DNA of 64,000 nucleotides from Advenella incenata (GCF_004217095.1 NZ_SHKO01000001.1:186001-250000); one strand, 5' to 3'. Shown: positions 1-9,908, numbered from the stretch's first letter. Notes: a model not told the origin generated them from the letters alone. Made by a program: numbers and translations.

Positions 1-256
1 CATCCCTTGCCGTGACCATCAGGCAGGGCGTTGCATTGCCAACGGCACGCAGGCGCCTGACCAGATTAAGGCCATCGCCGTCCGGCACACTGCGATCAAT
101 CACGAATACGCCGTATAAGCCGGGTGTCATGGCCGGCCAGACGGAGTCCAGGCGTTCGAAAACGTCTGCCTCAATGCCGGCCGCAGCCAGGGCTTTGCAC
201 ATGAGCGCGGCCATGCGCGGATTGTCTTCCAGGATTGCAATACGGTTAGATGACAT
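1..256 (-). CDS. Response regulator, N-terminal receiver domain (gene runs off the window)
   Basis: The 85 visible residues begin MSSNRIAILEDN, which holds the acidic pocket of a CheY-like receiver. The probable phospho-acceptor Asp is in FVIDRSVPDGDGL and the switch Thr in LMVTARD. The output domain lies outside the window, so the class (OmpR-like is likely) cannot be confirmed. The ATG is preceded by a GAAGAAG ribosome site and lies 8 bases after the mipA stop, so the two are probably co-transcribed. MipA-type outer membrane genes are often coupled to two-component systems; a sensor kinase is expected beyond the window. Confidence 0.85.
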   Translation of the reverse strand, partial: MSSNRIAILEDNPRMAALMCKALAAAGIEADVFERLDSVWPAMTPGLYGVFVIDRSVPDGDGLNLVRRLRAVGNATPCLMVTARD

Positions 257-263
257 GTCTTCT

Positions 264-1055
264 TCAGAATCTATACAGGTAGCCCATTCGTAGCGATGGA
301 GAGGTACTGCGCCGCACCAGCGGACTGTCGGTGACACCAGAACCCCAGCGCTCTACCCCAACGTCCAGGAACAGATTCTGATGGCTGGTGAGGGCGTAAT
401 CTATTCTGATACCCGCGTTTACATTGGTGCTGGATTTTCCCTCGTAACGAGCGCGCTCAGCATTGACTTCGCTGTCTTTGACGCCGAAGTAATAATCCAC
501 ATCCTTGCTGTCGGACCATTGAACTCCGGCGTAAGGCGTGATCTGAATCCGATCGCCGGCTTCGAAGGACCGTTCCACCGCCAGTTTAATACGATTACCC
601 TTGCTCTTGCCCAGAGCGCGCATCCATTCGAGTGAAACGTCGGCAACGCCGCTATGCCAGGTGGTGGCCAGGCCCAGCCACAACCCGCCTTCGCGCTTGT
701 CCATACCCGAAAGGTAGGAAGAGTCAGACGATTTATAACCATCGCCCAAAGCGTATCTGGCCCGGATTGAAAAATCGACAGGGCCGGCGGAGGGTAGTTT
801 GGCGTCGAAGGTCGTGCCGAAAAATCGTACGTATCGATTCTGAAATCCCAGCAGGGGGATGGCGCTGGTTTCATTGCCCACGCCGCGATACGGACTACGC
901 TGTATGCCGATGCCTGCACCCAGGCTCCATTGCGATTCGTTCTCCTGTGTATATTCAGGGGTTCGCAGGCCTTGGGCCTGGGCCGCCGTCGAGCCTACGC
1001 AGGCCAGCAAAGCGGCTGTCAAAATTCGTGTGGTGCGAGCGTTTCGCAGTTGCAT
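264..1055 (-). CDS. mipA: MipA/OmpV family outer membrane protein
   Basis: A 263-residue protein with a signal peptide (about residues 1-27, cleavage near AQA/QG) and a body rich in alternating beta-strand pattern. It ends GYLYRF; a C-terminal Phe is the usual signature recognised by the outer-membrane assembly machinery. The length and the motif LGAGIGIQRSPYRGVG fit the MipA/OmpV family, whose E. coli member scaffolds murein hydrolase and synthase and whose other members act as outer membrane pores. The ATG follows an AGGGGAA ribosome site. The downstream response-regulator gene suggests two-component control. Confidence 0.85.
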   Translation of the reverse strand: MQLRNARTTRILTAALLACVGSTAAQAQGLRTPEYTQENESQWSLGAGIGIQRSPYRGVGNETSAIPLLGFQNRYVRFFGTTFDAKLPSAGPVDFSIRARYALGDGYKSSDSSYLSGMDKREGGLWLGLATTWHSGVADVSLEWMRALGKSKGNRIKLAVERSFEAGDRIQITPYAGVQWSDSKDVDYYFGVKDSEVNAERARYEGKSSTNVNAGIRIDYALTSHQNLFLDVGVERWGSGVTDSPLVRRSTSPSLRMGYLYRF

Positions 1056-1494
1056 ATATTTCCCCTGATCAACTTGGAGTGCAGATTGTCTGGCTATTTC
1101 TATTACGCAATCCTTACTGCAGGAAAGAAATTTGCAACAGGCGGGCGAGCATCAAGGCCGGTTGAGAACATGGGACGTACCAACGCAGGCTTTGTTCTGT
1201 TTGTGACAGATTGATTGAGAACATCCTGTAAAAACGAATTTTGCTCTGTTTTTCAGAAGCGAATTAACCCGCTCTACGGTCGCGAGCAGGTGTGGGTAGT
1301 TATGTTATTGATCGTCTCAAATATTTCAGTTGCAAGAAAAATGAATTTTCACATGGACACGGCTGTTGCTGAGCAAGAAAGAGAAATAGGGATACCCGCC
1401 CCGTGGCCTTAGCACTGAACCGCACCCTGCGCGCATCTTGATACCAGGCGGGCGACCGTTTATGATGCCTGTTTTGAGTTAACAGGAAGACTTC
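1056..1494. other. Intergenic region between divergent genes
   Basis: This region separates mipA from the dehydrogenase at 1495. It must hold both promoters. Small open frames here (for example 1215-1412) have no good ribosome site and no recognisable family pattern, and I regard them as spurious. No strong hairpin or repeat was seen. Confidence 0.5.
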
Positions 1495-2454
1495 ATGACA
1501 AACGGCATTATTCTCGGCGCTCCATCGTCAACACCGGCGGCAGTGGTAGGAGGCGGCACCATGGGGGCAGATGTCGCTGTTGTTTTGCTGCGCGCGCGTT
1601 GCCCGGTACATCTTATCGAGACCCGTGGCGAGGCGCATCAGCAAATCAGGGAACGCATTGCCGCCAATCTGGAGCGCATCAACTGCGGCGATAACGTCGA
1701 ACTGCTGACCATGGCGGCGACGCTGGAGGAGCTCGATTGGCAGAACATCCAATTGGTCATCGAGTGCATCCCGGAAAAACTCGATTACAAACGTGAACTG
1801 TTCAAGTCTCTGTCGGTCCTGGTACGGCCAGATACGGTGCTGGCCAGCAATAGCTCGAGCTTTCCCATCAGTCAGATCGCTGAAGGCCTGCCGCAACGCC
1901 AGCGGATGATCGGGTTGCATTTTTTCATGCCTGCGCACATCGTGCCGCTGGTGGAGGTCGTACTGGGCCCAGATACGGATCAGCAGGTGGCCGATGGCCT
2001 TGCCACGCTTATGCGTCGCTGCGGATCGGTGCCGATCATGGTTCGCAAGGATGTGCCCGGCTTTGTCGCCAACCGTCTTCAGCATGCCTTGGGTCGCGAA
2101 GCGTTTTCGATGATACAGGAAGGCATCGTTACGCCGCAGGACATCGACAATGCAGTGCGGTTCGGCTTTGGCTTTCGCTATATCGCGGCTGGCCCGATCA
2201 TGCAAAAAGAGCATGCAGGCCTGGATGTGCACGCTGCCGCGGCCGCTACGATCTACCCGACCCTCTCCAATGTAAGCGAACCGCCCCCAGTGCTGGCCGA
2301 CAAGCCCGGCCAGGGCCAGTTGGGCATGAAGTCCGGCCAGGGGTTTTACGACTGGACACCAGAGCAGATTGCTGTCGAGCGGGCTCGCTACGATAAAGCC
2401 CTGCGTACCGGGTTGAGCATTCTGGCCGCGGACCTGCCCCAGATCGAGCCTTGA
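1495..2454 (+). CDS. 3-hydroxyacyl-CoA dehydrogenase family NAD-dependent oxidoreductase
   Basis: A 319-residue cytosolic enzyme. The dinucleotide-binding motif VGGGTMG lies at about residues 18-24, followed by a conserved segment with ASNSSSFPIS and the LHFFMPAHIVPLVEV stretch typical of the family. The C-terminal helical domain starts around KDVPGFVANRLQHALGREAF. Members oxidise 3-hydroxyacyl-CoA, carnitine or L-gulonate with NAD+; the short form with a single C-terminal domain resembles the lambda-crystallin/hydroxybutyryl-CoA group. An AGGAAG ribosome site precedes the ATG. It stands alone, convergent with the ureide operon, so the substrate is not inferable. Confidence 0.8.
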   Translation: MTNGIILGAPSSTPAAVVGGGTMGADVAVVLLRARCPVHLIETRGEAHQQIRERIAANLERINCGDNVELLTMAATLEELDWQNIQLVIECIPEKLDYKRELFKSLSVLVRPDTVLASNSSSFPISQIAEGLPQRQRMIGLHFFMPAHIVPLVEVVLGPDTDQQVADGLATLMRRCGSVPIMVRKDVPGFVANRLQHALGREAFSMIQEGIVTPQDIDNAVRFGFGFRYIAAGPIMQKEHAGLDVHAAAAATIYPTLSNVSEPPPVLADKPGQGQLGMKSGQGFYDWTPEQIAVERARYDKALRTGLSILAADLPQIEP

Positions 2455-2672
2455 CCGGTTAACGCATCGCCTGCCGCGAATGCGGCTGGTCAGACAAATG
2501 CGCCTGTATGCTTGTATGGGCGGCACGGCGTCGCAGGCGCTGCGACAATGACAGTCGTGATCGCGGAGCGCCATGCAGGATCTATACGCTCGCAGGTATT
2601 GCACTCCCGGTTTGCTCTATACCCGAACCGAACAGGCAGGCTATCCAGGGGACGGTGCATCAGCGCTGGCGC

Positions 2673-3509
2673 TTACCGCGGCGTGCCCAGCGTCAGGTTC
2701 ATATGCCGGTTGACATCCTTGTACAGCAGGTAGCGGAATTTGTCGGGCCCGCCAGCGTAGCAGGCCTGTGGGCAGAAGGCGCGCAGCCACATGAAGTCGC
2801 CCGCTTCGACCTCGACCCAGTCCTGATTCAGGCGATAAACGGCCTTGCCTTCGAGCACATACAGGCCGTGTTCCATGACATGCGTTTCGGCAAACGGGAT
2901 CACGCCGCCGGGCAGGAAGGTCACGATATTGACATGCATGTCATGGCTCATGTCGGTCGGGTCGACGAAGCGCGTGGTGGCCCAGCGCCCTTCGGTGTCC
3001 GGCATGGCCACGGGGGTGAGCTGCTGCTCGTTGGTGACAAAGGCGCCAGGGTAGGCAATACCTTCGACAGCCTGGTAGCGCTTGCGGATCCAGTGAAAAC
3101 GGGCGTTTGTATCGCTGCTGTTGCGCACGGTCCAGTCCGAGGCGGGGGGAATGAAGGCATAGCCGCCTGGGGTCAGGTTGTGCTCGGTGCCGGCCAGGGT
3201 GAGCGAGAGCTGGCCTTCTACCACAAAGAGCACCGCTTCGGCCTGGGGATCCTGCTCGGGATGGTTGCCGCCGCCGCCGGGGCCAACTTCAACAATATAT
3301 TGGGAGAAGGTCTCTGCAAAACCAGAGAGCGGGCGGGCCAGCACCCATAGCCGGGTTTTGTCCCAAAAGGGCAGATAGCTGGTGACGATATCGCGCATGA
3401 CGCCTTTGGGAATGACGGCATAGGCTTCGGTAAACATGGCCCTGTCGGTCAGCAATTCGGTCTGGGCCGGATGACCGCCATGAGGCGCGTAGTAGGGAGT
3501 CTTTGACAT
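2673..3509 (-). CDS. allE: (S)-ureidoglycine aminohydrolase, bicupin
   Basis: A 278-residue protein with two cupin domains. The first holds EAVLFVVEGQLSLTLAG and PGGYAFIPP; the second holds HVMEHGLYVLEGKAVYRL and the ending KDVNRHMNL, close to E. coli YlbA/AllE. The enzyme releases ammonia from (S)-ureidoglycine to give (S)-ureidoglycolate in allantoin breakdown. I start it at the ATG at 3509, which follows GAGGA, rather than at the upstream ATG at 3554. It is the last gene of dctA-allA-allE and produces the substrate of AllA. Confidence 0.88.
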   Translation of the reverse strand: MSKTPYYAPHGGHPAQTELLTDRAMFTEAYAVIPKGVMRDIVTSYLPFWDKTRLWVLARPLSGFAETFSQYIVEVGPGGGGNHPEQDPQAEAVLFVVEGQLSLTLAGTEHNLTPGGYAFIPPASDWTVRNSSDTNARFHWIRKRYQAVEGIAYPGAFVTNEQQLTPVAMPDTEGRWATTRFVDPTDMSHDMHVNIVTFLPGGVIPFAETHVMEHGLYVLEGKAVYRLNQDWVEVEAGDFMWLRAFCPQACYAGGPDKFRYLLYKDVNRHMNLTLGTPR

Positions 3510-3573
3510 GGGAAAAGGTCCTCGTGTAGTGTCAGTTAAAGCAGAGCGGAGCAAGGCAAGCGGGACGCCGCTT

Positions 3574-4077
3574 TCAGGGGAGCGGGCCGATCAGGCCGCC
3601 AGGCGTGAGTGTGGCAATATCGCAATTGTGTCCTGGCCCGCTGCGGTCGATGACCAGAAAGTCCGAGATTGCCTCCAGCGCCAGTAGCGGGTGATGCCAG
3701 ACGCCTGCTGCGTAGTTCACGCCTTGCTGGCCCTGGCATAAAAACACGCGCACTTGCCCAATGGTTGGTGCCTCACCGGCAGTAGCGACCGCGACCAGAT
3801 AGGGACGCGAAGACAGCGGCATAAAGGCCTGGCTGGCCAGCGGATGGCGCTCCATCATGGTGATTTCGAAGGGTAGGGTACGTGGCAAACCACGGAAAAT
3901 AGACACGATCGCCTTGCCCTGCGGGCCTGGCTCAATATGGGCCAGATCGTGATAACGCTCGGTGTTGCCGTCGTTGATCGTAAAGTGCTGCACCGCATCG
4001 CTGGCCTCGATTACCTGGCCAAAGGGGGCGAAGGCCTTGCGTGTCAGCGGTTCTATGGTCAAACTTCTGAGTGTCAT
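3574..4077 (-). CDS. allA: Ureidoglycolate lyase
   Basis: A 167-residue protein of AllA length beginning MTLRSLTIEPLTRKAFAPFG. It contains VSIFRGLPRTLPFEITMMERHP, RPYLVAVA and GVNYAAGVWHHPLLAL, the family's conserved cupin-like core. It splits (S)-ureidoglycolate into glyoxylate and urea, directly after AllE in the ureide pathway. It starts 14 bases after the dctA stop, so the transporter and the two enzymes form an operon. No allantoinase or allantoate amidohydrolase is in view. Confidence 0.9.
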   Translation of the reverse strand: MTLRSLTIEPLTRKAFAPFGQVIEASDAVQHFTINDGNTERYHDLAHIEPGPQGKAIVSIFRGLPRTLPFEITMMERHPLASQAFMPLSSRPYLVAVATAGEAPTIGQVRVFLCQGQQGVNYAAGVWHHPLLALEAISDFLVIDRSGPGHNCDIATLTPGGLIGPLP

Positions 4078-4091
4078 GCTTGTTGCTACCT

Positions 4092-5363
4092 TTAATCCTC
4101 GTTTGTTCTGCTCTGGCCATTGAGCGTATTATGCGCCTGTTGCCGGTCAATATCGCCTTCCCAGGCGCCGATAACGATCGTGCCGACACAGTTGCCGATC
4201 AGGTTGGTCAGGGCGCGGGCGATGCCCATGAACCAGTCAACCGACAGCACCAATACCAGCCCGATAGCAGGAATCGCCGGAATGGCGCTCAGGGTTGCAG
4301 CCAGGATCACGATGGCCGAGCCGGGCACGCCGTGTGCGCCTTTGGATGTCAGCATTGAAATGGCCAGGATGGTGATCAAATCGGTAAATGACAGGGCCGT
4401 ATTGGTCGCCTGCGCAATGAAAACCGCAGCCAGGGTCAGATAAATGGAAAATCCATCAAGATTGAATGAGTAGCCGGTAGGTATCACCAACCCTACAGTG
4501 GAGTTCTTGACGCCCATGCGCTCCAGTTTATGCATGACTTGGGGTAACACGGCGTCTGACGAGGCGGTACCCAGCACCACCAGCAATTCTTCGCGCAAAT
4601 AGGCAAGCAGTTTGAAAATATTGAAACCGGCAAGTCGCAGAATCAGGCCCAGGATGACCACGACGAATATTGCGCAGGTGACATAGAACAGGACTACCAG
4701 CATGCTCAACTGGCCCAGCGTACCCACGCCATATTTGCCGACGGTAAACGCGACTGCACCCAGTACGCCCAGTGGCGCCAGGCGCACGATGAAACCGATG
4801 ATTTTGAAAAACACATGGGATAATTGATTCACCAGCGCCGCAACCGGCCGCCCGCGCTCCCCCATCAGGGCCACTGCCGCTCCGAACAGAATGGCAATGA
4901 GCAGCACCTGCAGGATATCGCCGGAGGCAAATGCATCGGTAAAGGTTTTGGGGATCACGCGCATCAGAAAGCTCACGGTATCTGTTGCATGCTCCGCCTG
5001 GGTCGCATAGGGCGCCAGTGCGCTGGCATCCAGTGAGGATGTGTCCACATTCATGCCGTGGCCGGGCTTGAACAAATACGCCAGGCCAATGCCCAGCGCC
5101 AGGGCAAAGGTTGTGACGATCTCAAAATACAGCAGGGCCTTGGCGCCCACCCGGCCCACTTTCTTCAGATCGCTGCTGCCGCAGATACCGTGCACCACCA
5201 CGCAAAATACCAAGGGCGCGATGATCATTTTAATCAGCTTGATAAAGCCGTCGCCCAGTGGCTTGAGCTGCTCGCCAAAATGTGGCCAGAACACGCCGAT
5301 AATCGCACCCAGAATTAACGCTACAACCACCTGGCAAAAGAGACTTCGACAAATAATACGCAT
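4092..5363 (-). CDS. dctA: DctA-family dicarboxylate:cation symporter (DAACS)
   Basis: A 423-residue inner-membrane transporter. It starts MRIICRSLFCQVVVALILGAIIG, like known DctA N-termini, and carries KLIKMIIAPLVFCVVVHGI, a glutamate-transporter-fold SSDAVLPQVMHKLERMG segment and PTGYSFNLDG. An in-frame start at 5528 would add 55 atypical residues and overlap the divergent regulator, so I use the ATG at 5363 (GGAGTGG upstream). DctA proteins import C4-dicarboxylates. Being first in an operon with allA and allE suggests it brings in a ureide such as allantoate or ureidoglycolate; that is inference. Confidence 0.88.
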   Translation of the reverse strand: MRIICRSLFCQVVVALILGAIIGVFWPHFGEQLKPLGDGFIKLIKMIIAPLVFCVVVHGICGSSDLKKVGRVGAKALLYFEIVTTFALALGIGLAYLFKPGHGMNVDTSSLDASALAPYATQAEHATDTVSFLMRVIPKTFTDAFASGDILQVLLIAILFGAAVALMGERGRPVAALVNQLSHVFFKIIGFIVRLAPLGVLGAVAFTVGKYGVGTLGQLSMLVVLFYVTCAIFVVVILGLILRLAGFNIFKLLAYLREELLVVLGTASSDAVLPQVMHKLERMGVKNSTVGLVIPTGYSFNLDGFSIYLTLAAVFIAQATNTALSFTDLITILAISMLTSKGAHGVPGSAIVILAATLSAIPAIPAIGLVLVLSVDWFMGIARALTNLIGNCVGTIVIGAWEGDIDRQQAHNTLNGQSRTNED

Positions 5364-5429
5364 TTTAAATCCACTCCCCGGGAGCACCGTTGAGTGCGCC
5401 AGCGTGTTGGTTGTTCGTGAAATTCCATC

Positions 5430-5451
5430 TGAAATGTCAGATAACATTTCA
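5430..5451. promoter_or_regulatory. Inverted-repeat operator, probably for the divergent GntR regulator
   Basis: TGAAATGT-N6-ACATTTCA is a perfect 8-base inverted repeat. It lies in the dctA/gntR intergenic space, 66 bases upstream of the dctA ATG and 63 bases upstream of the regulator ATG. The position and symmetry fit a dimeric FadR/GntR-type repressor controlling both directions. Confidence 0.6.
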
Positions 5452-5514
5452 ACTATAATTAGAATGACATAAACTGCGATAGTCGTGAAAACCCTAAAAG
5501 GCCTCTTTCTTACC

Positions 5515-6213
5515 ATGCGAACTCCCACCCGCTCTTCGGACCAGTCTTTGGCGCAACAGGCTTTTGAAGCCTTTCGGGATTTGCTCGCTTGCGGCCAAAT
5601 ACGCTCGGGCCAGATGATTTCGATATCAGAACTGGTTGAGGTGACCGGCCTGCCGCTGGCCCCCGTGCGGGAAGCGGTAAAGCGAGCCGCCGCCGCGGGG
5701 TTGGTGTCAATTTTGCCTCAGCGGGGCGTGTTGATCCTGGAGACCACCGCCGAGGCGCTGCATGCCGGTTTTCACCTGCGTTATCTGTTTGACCAGGAAG
5801 GCGCCCGTCTGTTGGCGCAGCAGGCGCCGGATCGTGAATTGGCGCACTTGCGCCAGGAACATGAACGCGTGCTGGAACAGGCTTCAGAAGGCGCGATATC
5901 AGCTCAATTACAGATCAAAGCCATGGAGGTGGACTGGTCACTGCATGCCTGGCTTACCGGGGCATTGAATAACCCGGTTGCACTGGCGGTCTATGAAGAA
6001 AATCGTTACCGCCTGAGTGTCATGCAGCACTCGCGCCGGCCCTTGCCTGAAAGAATCATTCCGGCCATGACCGAACATTTGCAAATCATCGATCATATTC
6101 AGACCGGCGCTCCGGAAAAGGCGGTGCAGGCGGTCAGAAGCCATTTACAAAAAACCCTGCGCTGGTGGGGTATCGTAGACAATAACGGTCAGGTATTCAA
6201 AACGGCCAGATAA
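5515..6213 (+). CDS. GntR family transcriptional regulator (FCD type)
   Basis: A 232-residue regulator with an N-terminal winged helix (DLLACGQIRSGQMISISEL...APVREAVKRAAAAGLV) and an all-helical ligand domain from about residue 80, containing LHAWLTGALNNPVALAVYEENRYR and a final SHLQKTLR. That is the FadC/VanR (FCD) arrangement. The ATG at 5515 is preferred; a GTG at 5485 is in frame but has no ribosome site. It is divergent from dctA-allA-allE, so it most likely represses that ureide operon and itself through the palindrome at 5430-5451. Confidence 0.85.
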   Translation: MRTPTRSSDQSLAQQAFEAFRDLLACGQIRSGQMISISELVEVTGLPLAPVREAVKRAAAAGLVSILPQRGVLILETTAEALHAGFHLRYLFDQEGARLLAQQAPDRELAHLRQEHERVLEQASEGAISAQLQIKAMEVDWSLHAWLTGALNNPVALAVYEENRYRLSVMQHSRRPLPERIIPAMTEHLQIIDHIQTGAPEKAVQAVRSHLQKTLRWWGIVDNNGQVFKTAR

Positions 6214-6348
6214 GCGCAGACAAGCGTGGACTGCATGTGGCAGCGCTGACACGCCCATGCCTGCGTGGCAACGTTACCCGTGTTGTGACTGGCTGGTACA
6301 GCGTACACCGTCGTTGCTTTGCCGGAGTGGCACATACAAGGAGAGAAT

Positions 6349-7008
6349 ATGACAAATGTTTTTATTGTTGGTGGTTCAGGAAAAGTGTCCCGGCATCTTG
6401 CCCGGCAGTTGAGCGCGCGCGGGCACAAGCCCCAGTCACTGCATCGGGATGCCATGCAGGCCGAGGAACTCAAAGCCCTGGGCGCGACGCCTGTTTACGG
6501 AGACCTGCTCCAATTGGACACAGCCGAGCTGGCCCGGCTTATGGCAGACAGCGATGTGGTGGTGTTCTCGGCGGGGGCTGGTGGCAAGGGCGGAGCCCAG
6601 ATGACCAACGCCATTGATGGGGATGGGCTGGTGCTGGCCGTCGCGGCGGCCATGACAGCGGGCATCCGGCGCTTTGTCCTGGTGTCGGCGTTCCCGGAGG
6701 CCGGTCGCGGCAAGGCAGTGTCCGAGACCTTTGAAAATTATATGGCAGTGAAAAAGCGCGCCGACGTGCATCTGGCAGCAACGGATCTGGACTGGGTCAT
6801 TCTGCGACCGGGCACATTGCTCGATACACCCGGTACCGGTAAGGTACGCGCGGGCCTGGCCATTCCCTATGGCGGCATACCGCGTGCTGACGTGGCGGCT
6901 GCGCTGGTCGAAATCATTGAACATCCTGAAGTAAACCGGATCATTATTGAACTGACCCAGGGCGATACGCCGGTGGCCCAGGCCGTGCAGCAACTGGCGC
7001 ACGTCTGA
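6349..7008 (+). CDS. NAD(P)-binding Rossmann-fold protein (atypical SDR, NAD(P)H-binding family)
   Basis: A 219-residue protein opening MTNVFIVGGSGKVSRHLARQL, with a glycine-rich nucleotide motif at residues 8-15. The sequences LGATPVYGDLLQ and FVLVSAFPEAGRG follow, with no classical YxxxK dyad in the usual place, as in the YwnB/BlvrB-like group. Such proteins bind NADPH and reduce small molecules or act as redox sensors. The AAGGAGA ribosome site fixes the start at 6349, not the upstream ATG at 6319. It is a single gene, convergent with nadB. Confidence 0.75.
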   Translation: MTNVFIVGGSGKVSRHLARQLSARGHKPQSLHRDAMQAEELKALGATPVYGDLLQLDTAELARLMADSDVVVFSAGAGGKGGAQMTNAIDGDGLVLAVAAAMTAGIRRFVLVSAFPEAGRGKAVSETFENYMAVKKRADVHLAATDLDWVILRPGTLLDTPGTGKVRAGLAIPYGGIPRADVAAALVEIIEHPEVNRIIIELTQGDTPVAQAVQQLAHV

Positions 7009-7023
7009 CCGACGACGGTGGGC

Positions 7024-8706
7024 TTAGCCGGGCTCACTTTCGGCAGGCACCGGCATTGGCTGCATTGGCCGACCGATCACACTGGGGCCCGGTTCAGCCA
7101 GCATCTGGGGAGAATCCGCCAGTGCATGAAGACCCCGGCTTTCCTTGCGCTGGGATGCACACGTCGCGATCAGCCAGGCACAATCCAGACGATTGCGCAA
7201 ATCCAGCCGCGTTGGTGTCCAGGCATGTCCAGAGGTATGAGCCAGCAGCGTGCGCCAGCGCCCTAACTGGTCAAGTGCCTGACCAATGCCCGCCGTTGTG
7301 CGCATGATGCCCAGATTTTCCCCCATGAGCTTCCGGATGCCTGCTGCATCAGGCAACGCGGATACATCAGGGCTGTCATTGATCGTTTGCTGCCCGTTAC
7401 CGGCAAGCGACGCTGTGGTAGCGGCCGGTTGCATACGGTCCCCTTGACTGCATTGCTCGATAATGGCTTGTGCGCAATTTCGCCCAATCACAATGCATTC
7501 AAGCAGCGAGTTGCTGGCAAGCCTATTGGCGCCGTGCAGGCCGGTATCGGCCACTTCGCCTACGGCATACAGCCGGTCAATATGGGTGCAACCGTTCAAA
7601 TCGGTAACGATGCCACCGCAGGAGTAATGTGCTGCCGGCGCAACCGGAATGGCTTGGCGGGTGATATCCAGCCCCAGCTCCAGGCAAGTCTGGTAAATCA
7701 TGGGAAAGTGCTCGCGTATAAAGCTGGCCGGACGGTGAGAAATATCCAGCCATACAGGTTGCCCTTGTTGCCTGCTTATTTCAGCGTGGATGGCCCGTGC
7801 CACAATATCGCGCGGCGCAAGCTCGGCGCGCGAATCATAATCCGGCATGAAGCGGCGTTTGGCGTCGTTCACCAGCACACCGCCCTCGCCCCGGACGGCT
7901 TCTGAAATCAAAAAGGAGGCCGCGTTCGGCAATGCCAGTGCAGTGGGATGAAACTGCACGAATTCCAGATTGGCAATTTGGCAACCCGCACGCCAGGCGA
8001 TGGCCTGGCCGTCACCAGTGGCGGTGGACGGGTTGGTGGTATAGGGAAACAGCTGCCCCAGTCCACCCGTGGCCAGGACAGTGTGGCGGGCGGTCAGGGT
8101 TAATGTGTTACCTGAAGCCATATCCAGGGCCTGGACGCCCCGGCAGGCTGATCGATCTGTGCGTCCCTGCGAGGCCAACTCGTGCGGGACCAATTCATGC
8201 GTAGTTAATTCATGTGCAATCAATGCATCGATGCACACGGTATGCTCAAACACGTGCACGTTGGGCCGCTGCCGCAACCGTGTCTGCAATACAGATGTGA
8301 TGGCTGATCCGGTGCTGTCTGCTGCGTGAACGATACGGCGATGACTGTGGCCGGCTTCGCGCGTCAGGTGTAATTGATCCGGGCCGGCAAGGGTAAATTG
8401 GACGCCCAGGCGTCTTAGCCAGTTGATCGCAGCCGCTGCGGCTTGCACAATGTGGTTGACACTTGTGATATCGCACAGGCCGGCGCCGGCAACCAGCGTA
8501 TCACGAATGTGGTTATCGGTATGATCTTCGGCGTCCAGCACCGCTGCTATCCCGCCCTGGGCCTTGCTGCTGGCGGTGGTCTCCAGCGACAGTTTACTGA
8601 CAATGGCAATGCGCATATTGTCAGGCAGGCTTAGGGCAACCGACAAGCCAGCCAAACCGCCACCGATAATCAATACATCATAGTCATGTGCTGTGGCTTT
8701 CATCAT
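7024..8706 (-). CDS. nadB: L-aspartate oxidase
   Basis: A 560-residue flavoprotein with the FAD motif [13 protein letters not shown] near residue 13, [12 protein letters not shown], and the catalytic-region sequences [14 protein letters not shown] and [13 protein letters not shown]. It oxidises L-aspartate to iminoaspartate for NAD synthesis. Its start overlaps the nadA stop by four bases, so the two are translationally coupled and pass iminoaspartate to NadA. A short HEL-containing repeat ([13 protein letters not shown]) interrupts the region near residue 165. Confidence 0.95.
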   Translation of the reverse strand: MMKATAHDYDVLIIGGGLAGLSVALSLPDNMRIAIVSKLSLETTASSKAQGGIAAVLDAEDHTDNHIRDTLVAGAGLCDITSVNHIVQAAAAAINWLRRLGVQFTLAGPDQLHLTREAGHSHRRIVHAADSTGSAITSVLQTRLRQRPNVHVFEHTVCIDALIAHELTTHELVPHELASQGRTDRSACRGVQALDMASGNTLTLTARHTVLATGGLGQLFPYTTNPSTATGDGQAIAWRAGCQIANLEFVQFHPTALALPNAASFLISEAVRGEGGVLVNDAKRRFMPDYDSRAELAPRDIVARAIHAEISRQQGQPVWLDISHRPASFIREHFPMIYQTCLELGLDITRQAIPVAPAAHYSCGGIVTDLNGCTHIDRLYAVGEVADTGLHGANRLASNSLLECIVIGRNCAQAIIEQCSQGDRMQPAATTASLAGNGQQTINDSPDVSALPDAAGIRKLMGENLGIMRTTAGIGQALDQLGRWRTLLAHTSGHAWTPTRLDLRNRLDCAWLIATCASQRKESRGLHALADSPQMLAEPGPSVIGRPMQPMPVPAESEPG

Positions 8707-9875
8707 GCAGGTCCGATTTGGGAAAATAAATGAACATCGCGGCTTATGTCGCCGCTGGCCCGGATGTTCTTTTTGTAGGCGGCAGCAAAATCGAGCATGC
8801 GGGCGATGGGTTGGAGCGCCCGATACCCCAACTGTGGATCCAGCATGATTTGCCCGCTATGCGTTTGCAGGCAGTTGGCCACGCCGGCAAGCCCGTTCAT
8901 TGCCATCCACGGGCAAAAGGCGCAGCTCTTGCAGGTGGCGCTCTCGCCCGCCGTGGGGGCGGCGATGAAAGTCTTGCCTGGCGCCTGCTTTTGCATTTCA
9001 TGCACGATGCCCTGGTCGGTTGCCACGATAAAGCTTGTCGCCGGCAACTCGGTAACGGCCTGGATCAACCTGCTGGTGGACCCGACCACATCTGCCAGGG
9101 CCACCACCGGGGCCGGTGATTCGGGGTGCACCAGCACGCGCGCTTGCGGGTTGGCTTTTTTCAGCTCGGCCAGTTCTTCGGCCTTGAATTCATTATGCAC
9201 CAGGCACGAACCCTGCCATAGCAGCATGTCCGCGCCGGTTTGCTGTTGTATGTACTGACCCAGATGGCGGTCGGGTCCCCACAGAATTTTTTCACCCCTC
9301 TGGTGCAGATAGGTCACGATCTCCAGGGCGATCGAAGAGGTCACCACCCAATCGGCCCTGGCCTTGACTTGCGCGCTGGTATTGGCATATACCACCACTG
9401 TGCGCCCCGGGTTAGCATCACAGAAAGCCGCAAAAGCATCGGGCGGGCAGCCCAGATCCAGTGAGCAATTGGCTTCCAGGTCAGGCATTAACACCTGCTT
9501 TTCGGGGCTCAGGATCTTGGCAGTCTCACCCATGAACCTGACGCCGGCCACAACCAATGTGGTGGCCGGATGATCCCGGCCGAAGCGGGCCATTTCAAGC
9601 GAGTCCCCGACGCAACCACCGGTCTGTAACGCCAGGTCCTGTAGTTCAGCATCAACGTAGTAGTGCGCAACCAGCGTCGCCTGCTGCTTTGCCAGCTGAT
9701 CGACAATTAACTGCCGATAGGTGTCCCGATCCTTTTTATCGAGTGGCGCGGGCACGCTGGCCCAGGCCTGCTTTACCTGACAGGCCGAGCCTATGCCTGC
9801 GTGGGATACCGGCTGGTTCAGCGTCGGAAAATCAATGTCAAATGTCTTGCGTACAGAGAAGGAGGTCGATGTCAT
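8703..9875 (-). CDS. nadA: Quinolinate synthase A
   Basis: A 390-residue enzyme condensing iminoaspartate with dihydroxyacetone phosphate to quinolinate. The three [4Fe-4S] cysteines are recognisable in [24 protein letters not shown] and [15 protein letters not shown]. Other conserved segments are [15 protein letters not shown] and GPDRHLG. The N-terminal extension of about 45 residues is usual for proteobacterial NadA. It is first gene of nadAB, with a NadQ-like operator 34 bases upstream of its ATG. Confidence 0.95.
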   Translation of the reverse strand: MTSTSFSVRKTFDIDFPTLNQPVSHAGIGSACQVKQAWASVPAPLDKKDRDTYRQLIVDQLAKQQATLVAHYYVDAELQDLALQTGGCVGDSLEMARFGRDHPATTLVVAGVRFMGETAKILSPEKQVLMPDLEANCSLDLGCPPDAFAAFCDANPGRTVVVYANTSAQVKARADWVVTSSIALEIVTYLHQRGEKILWGPDRHLGQYIQQQTGADMLLWQGSCLVHNEFKAEELAELKKANPQARVLVHPESPAPVVALADVVGSTSRLIQAVTELPATSFIVATDQGIVHEMQKQAPGKTFIAAPTAGESATCKSCAFCPWMAMNGLAGVANCLQTHSGQIMLDPQLGYRALQPIARMLDFAAAYKKNIRASGDISRDVHLFSQIGPA

Positions 9876-9908
9876 GTGTCTGCATCCCGGGCCATTTTCA
9901 AAAATATA

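Noticed and set aside
1215-1412. Plus-strand 65-residue open frame upstream of the acyl-CoA dehydrogenase-type gene
   Set aside because: No ribosome site and no recognisable motif; probably chance.
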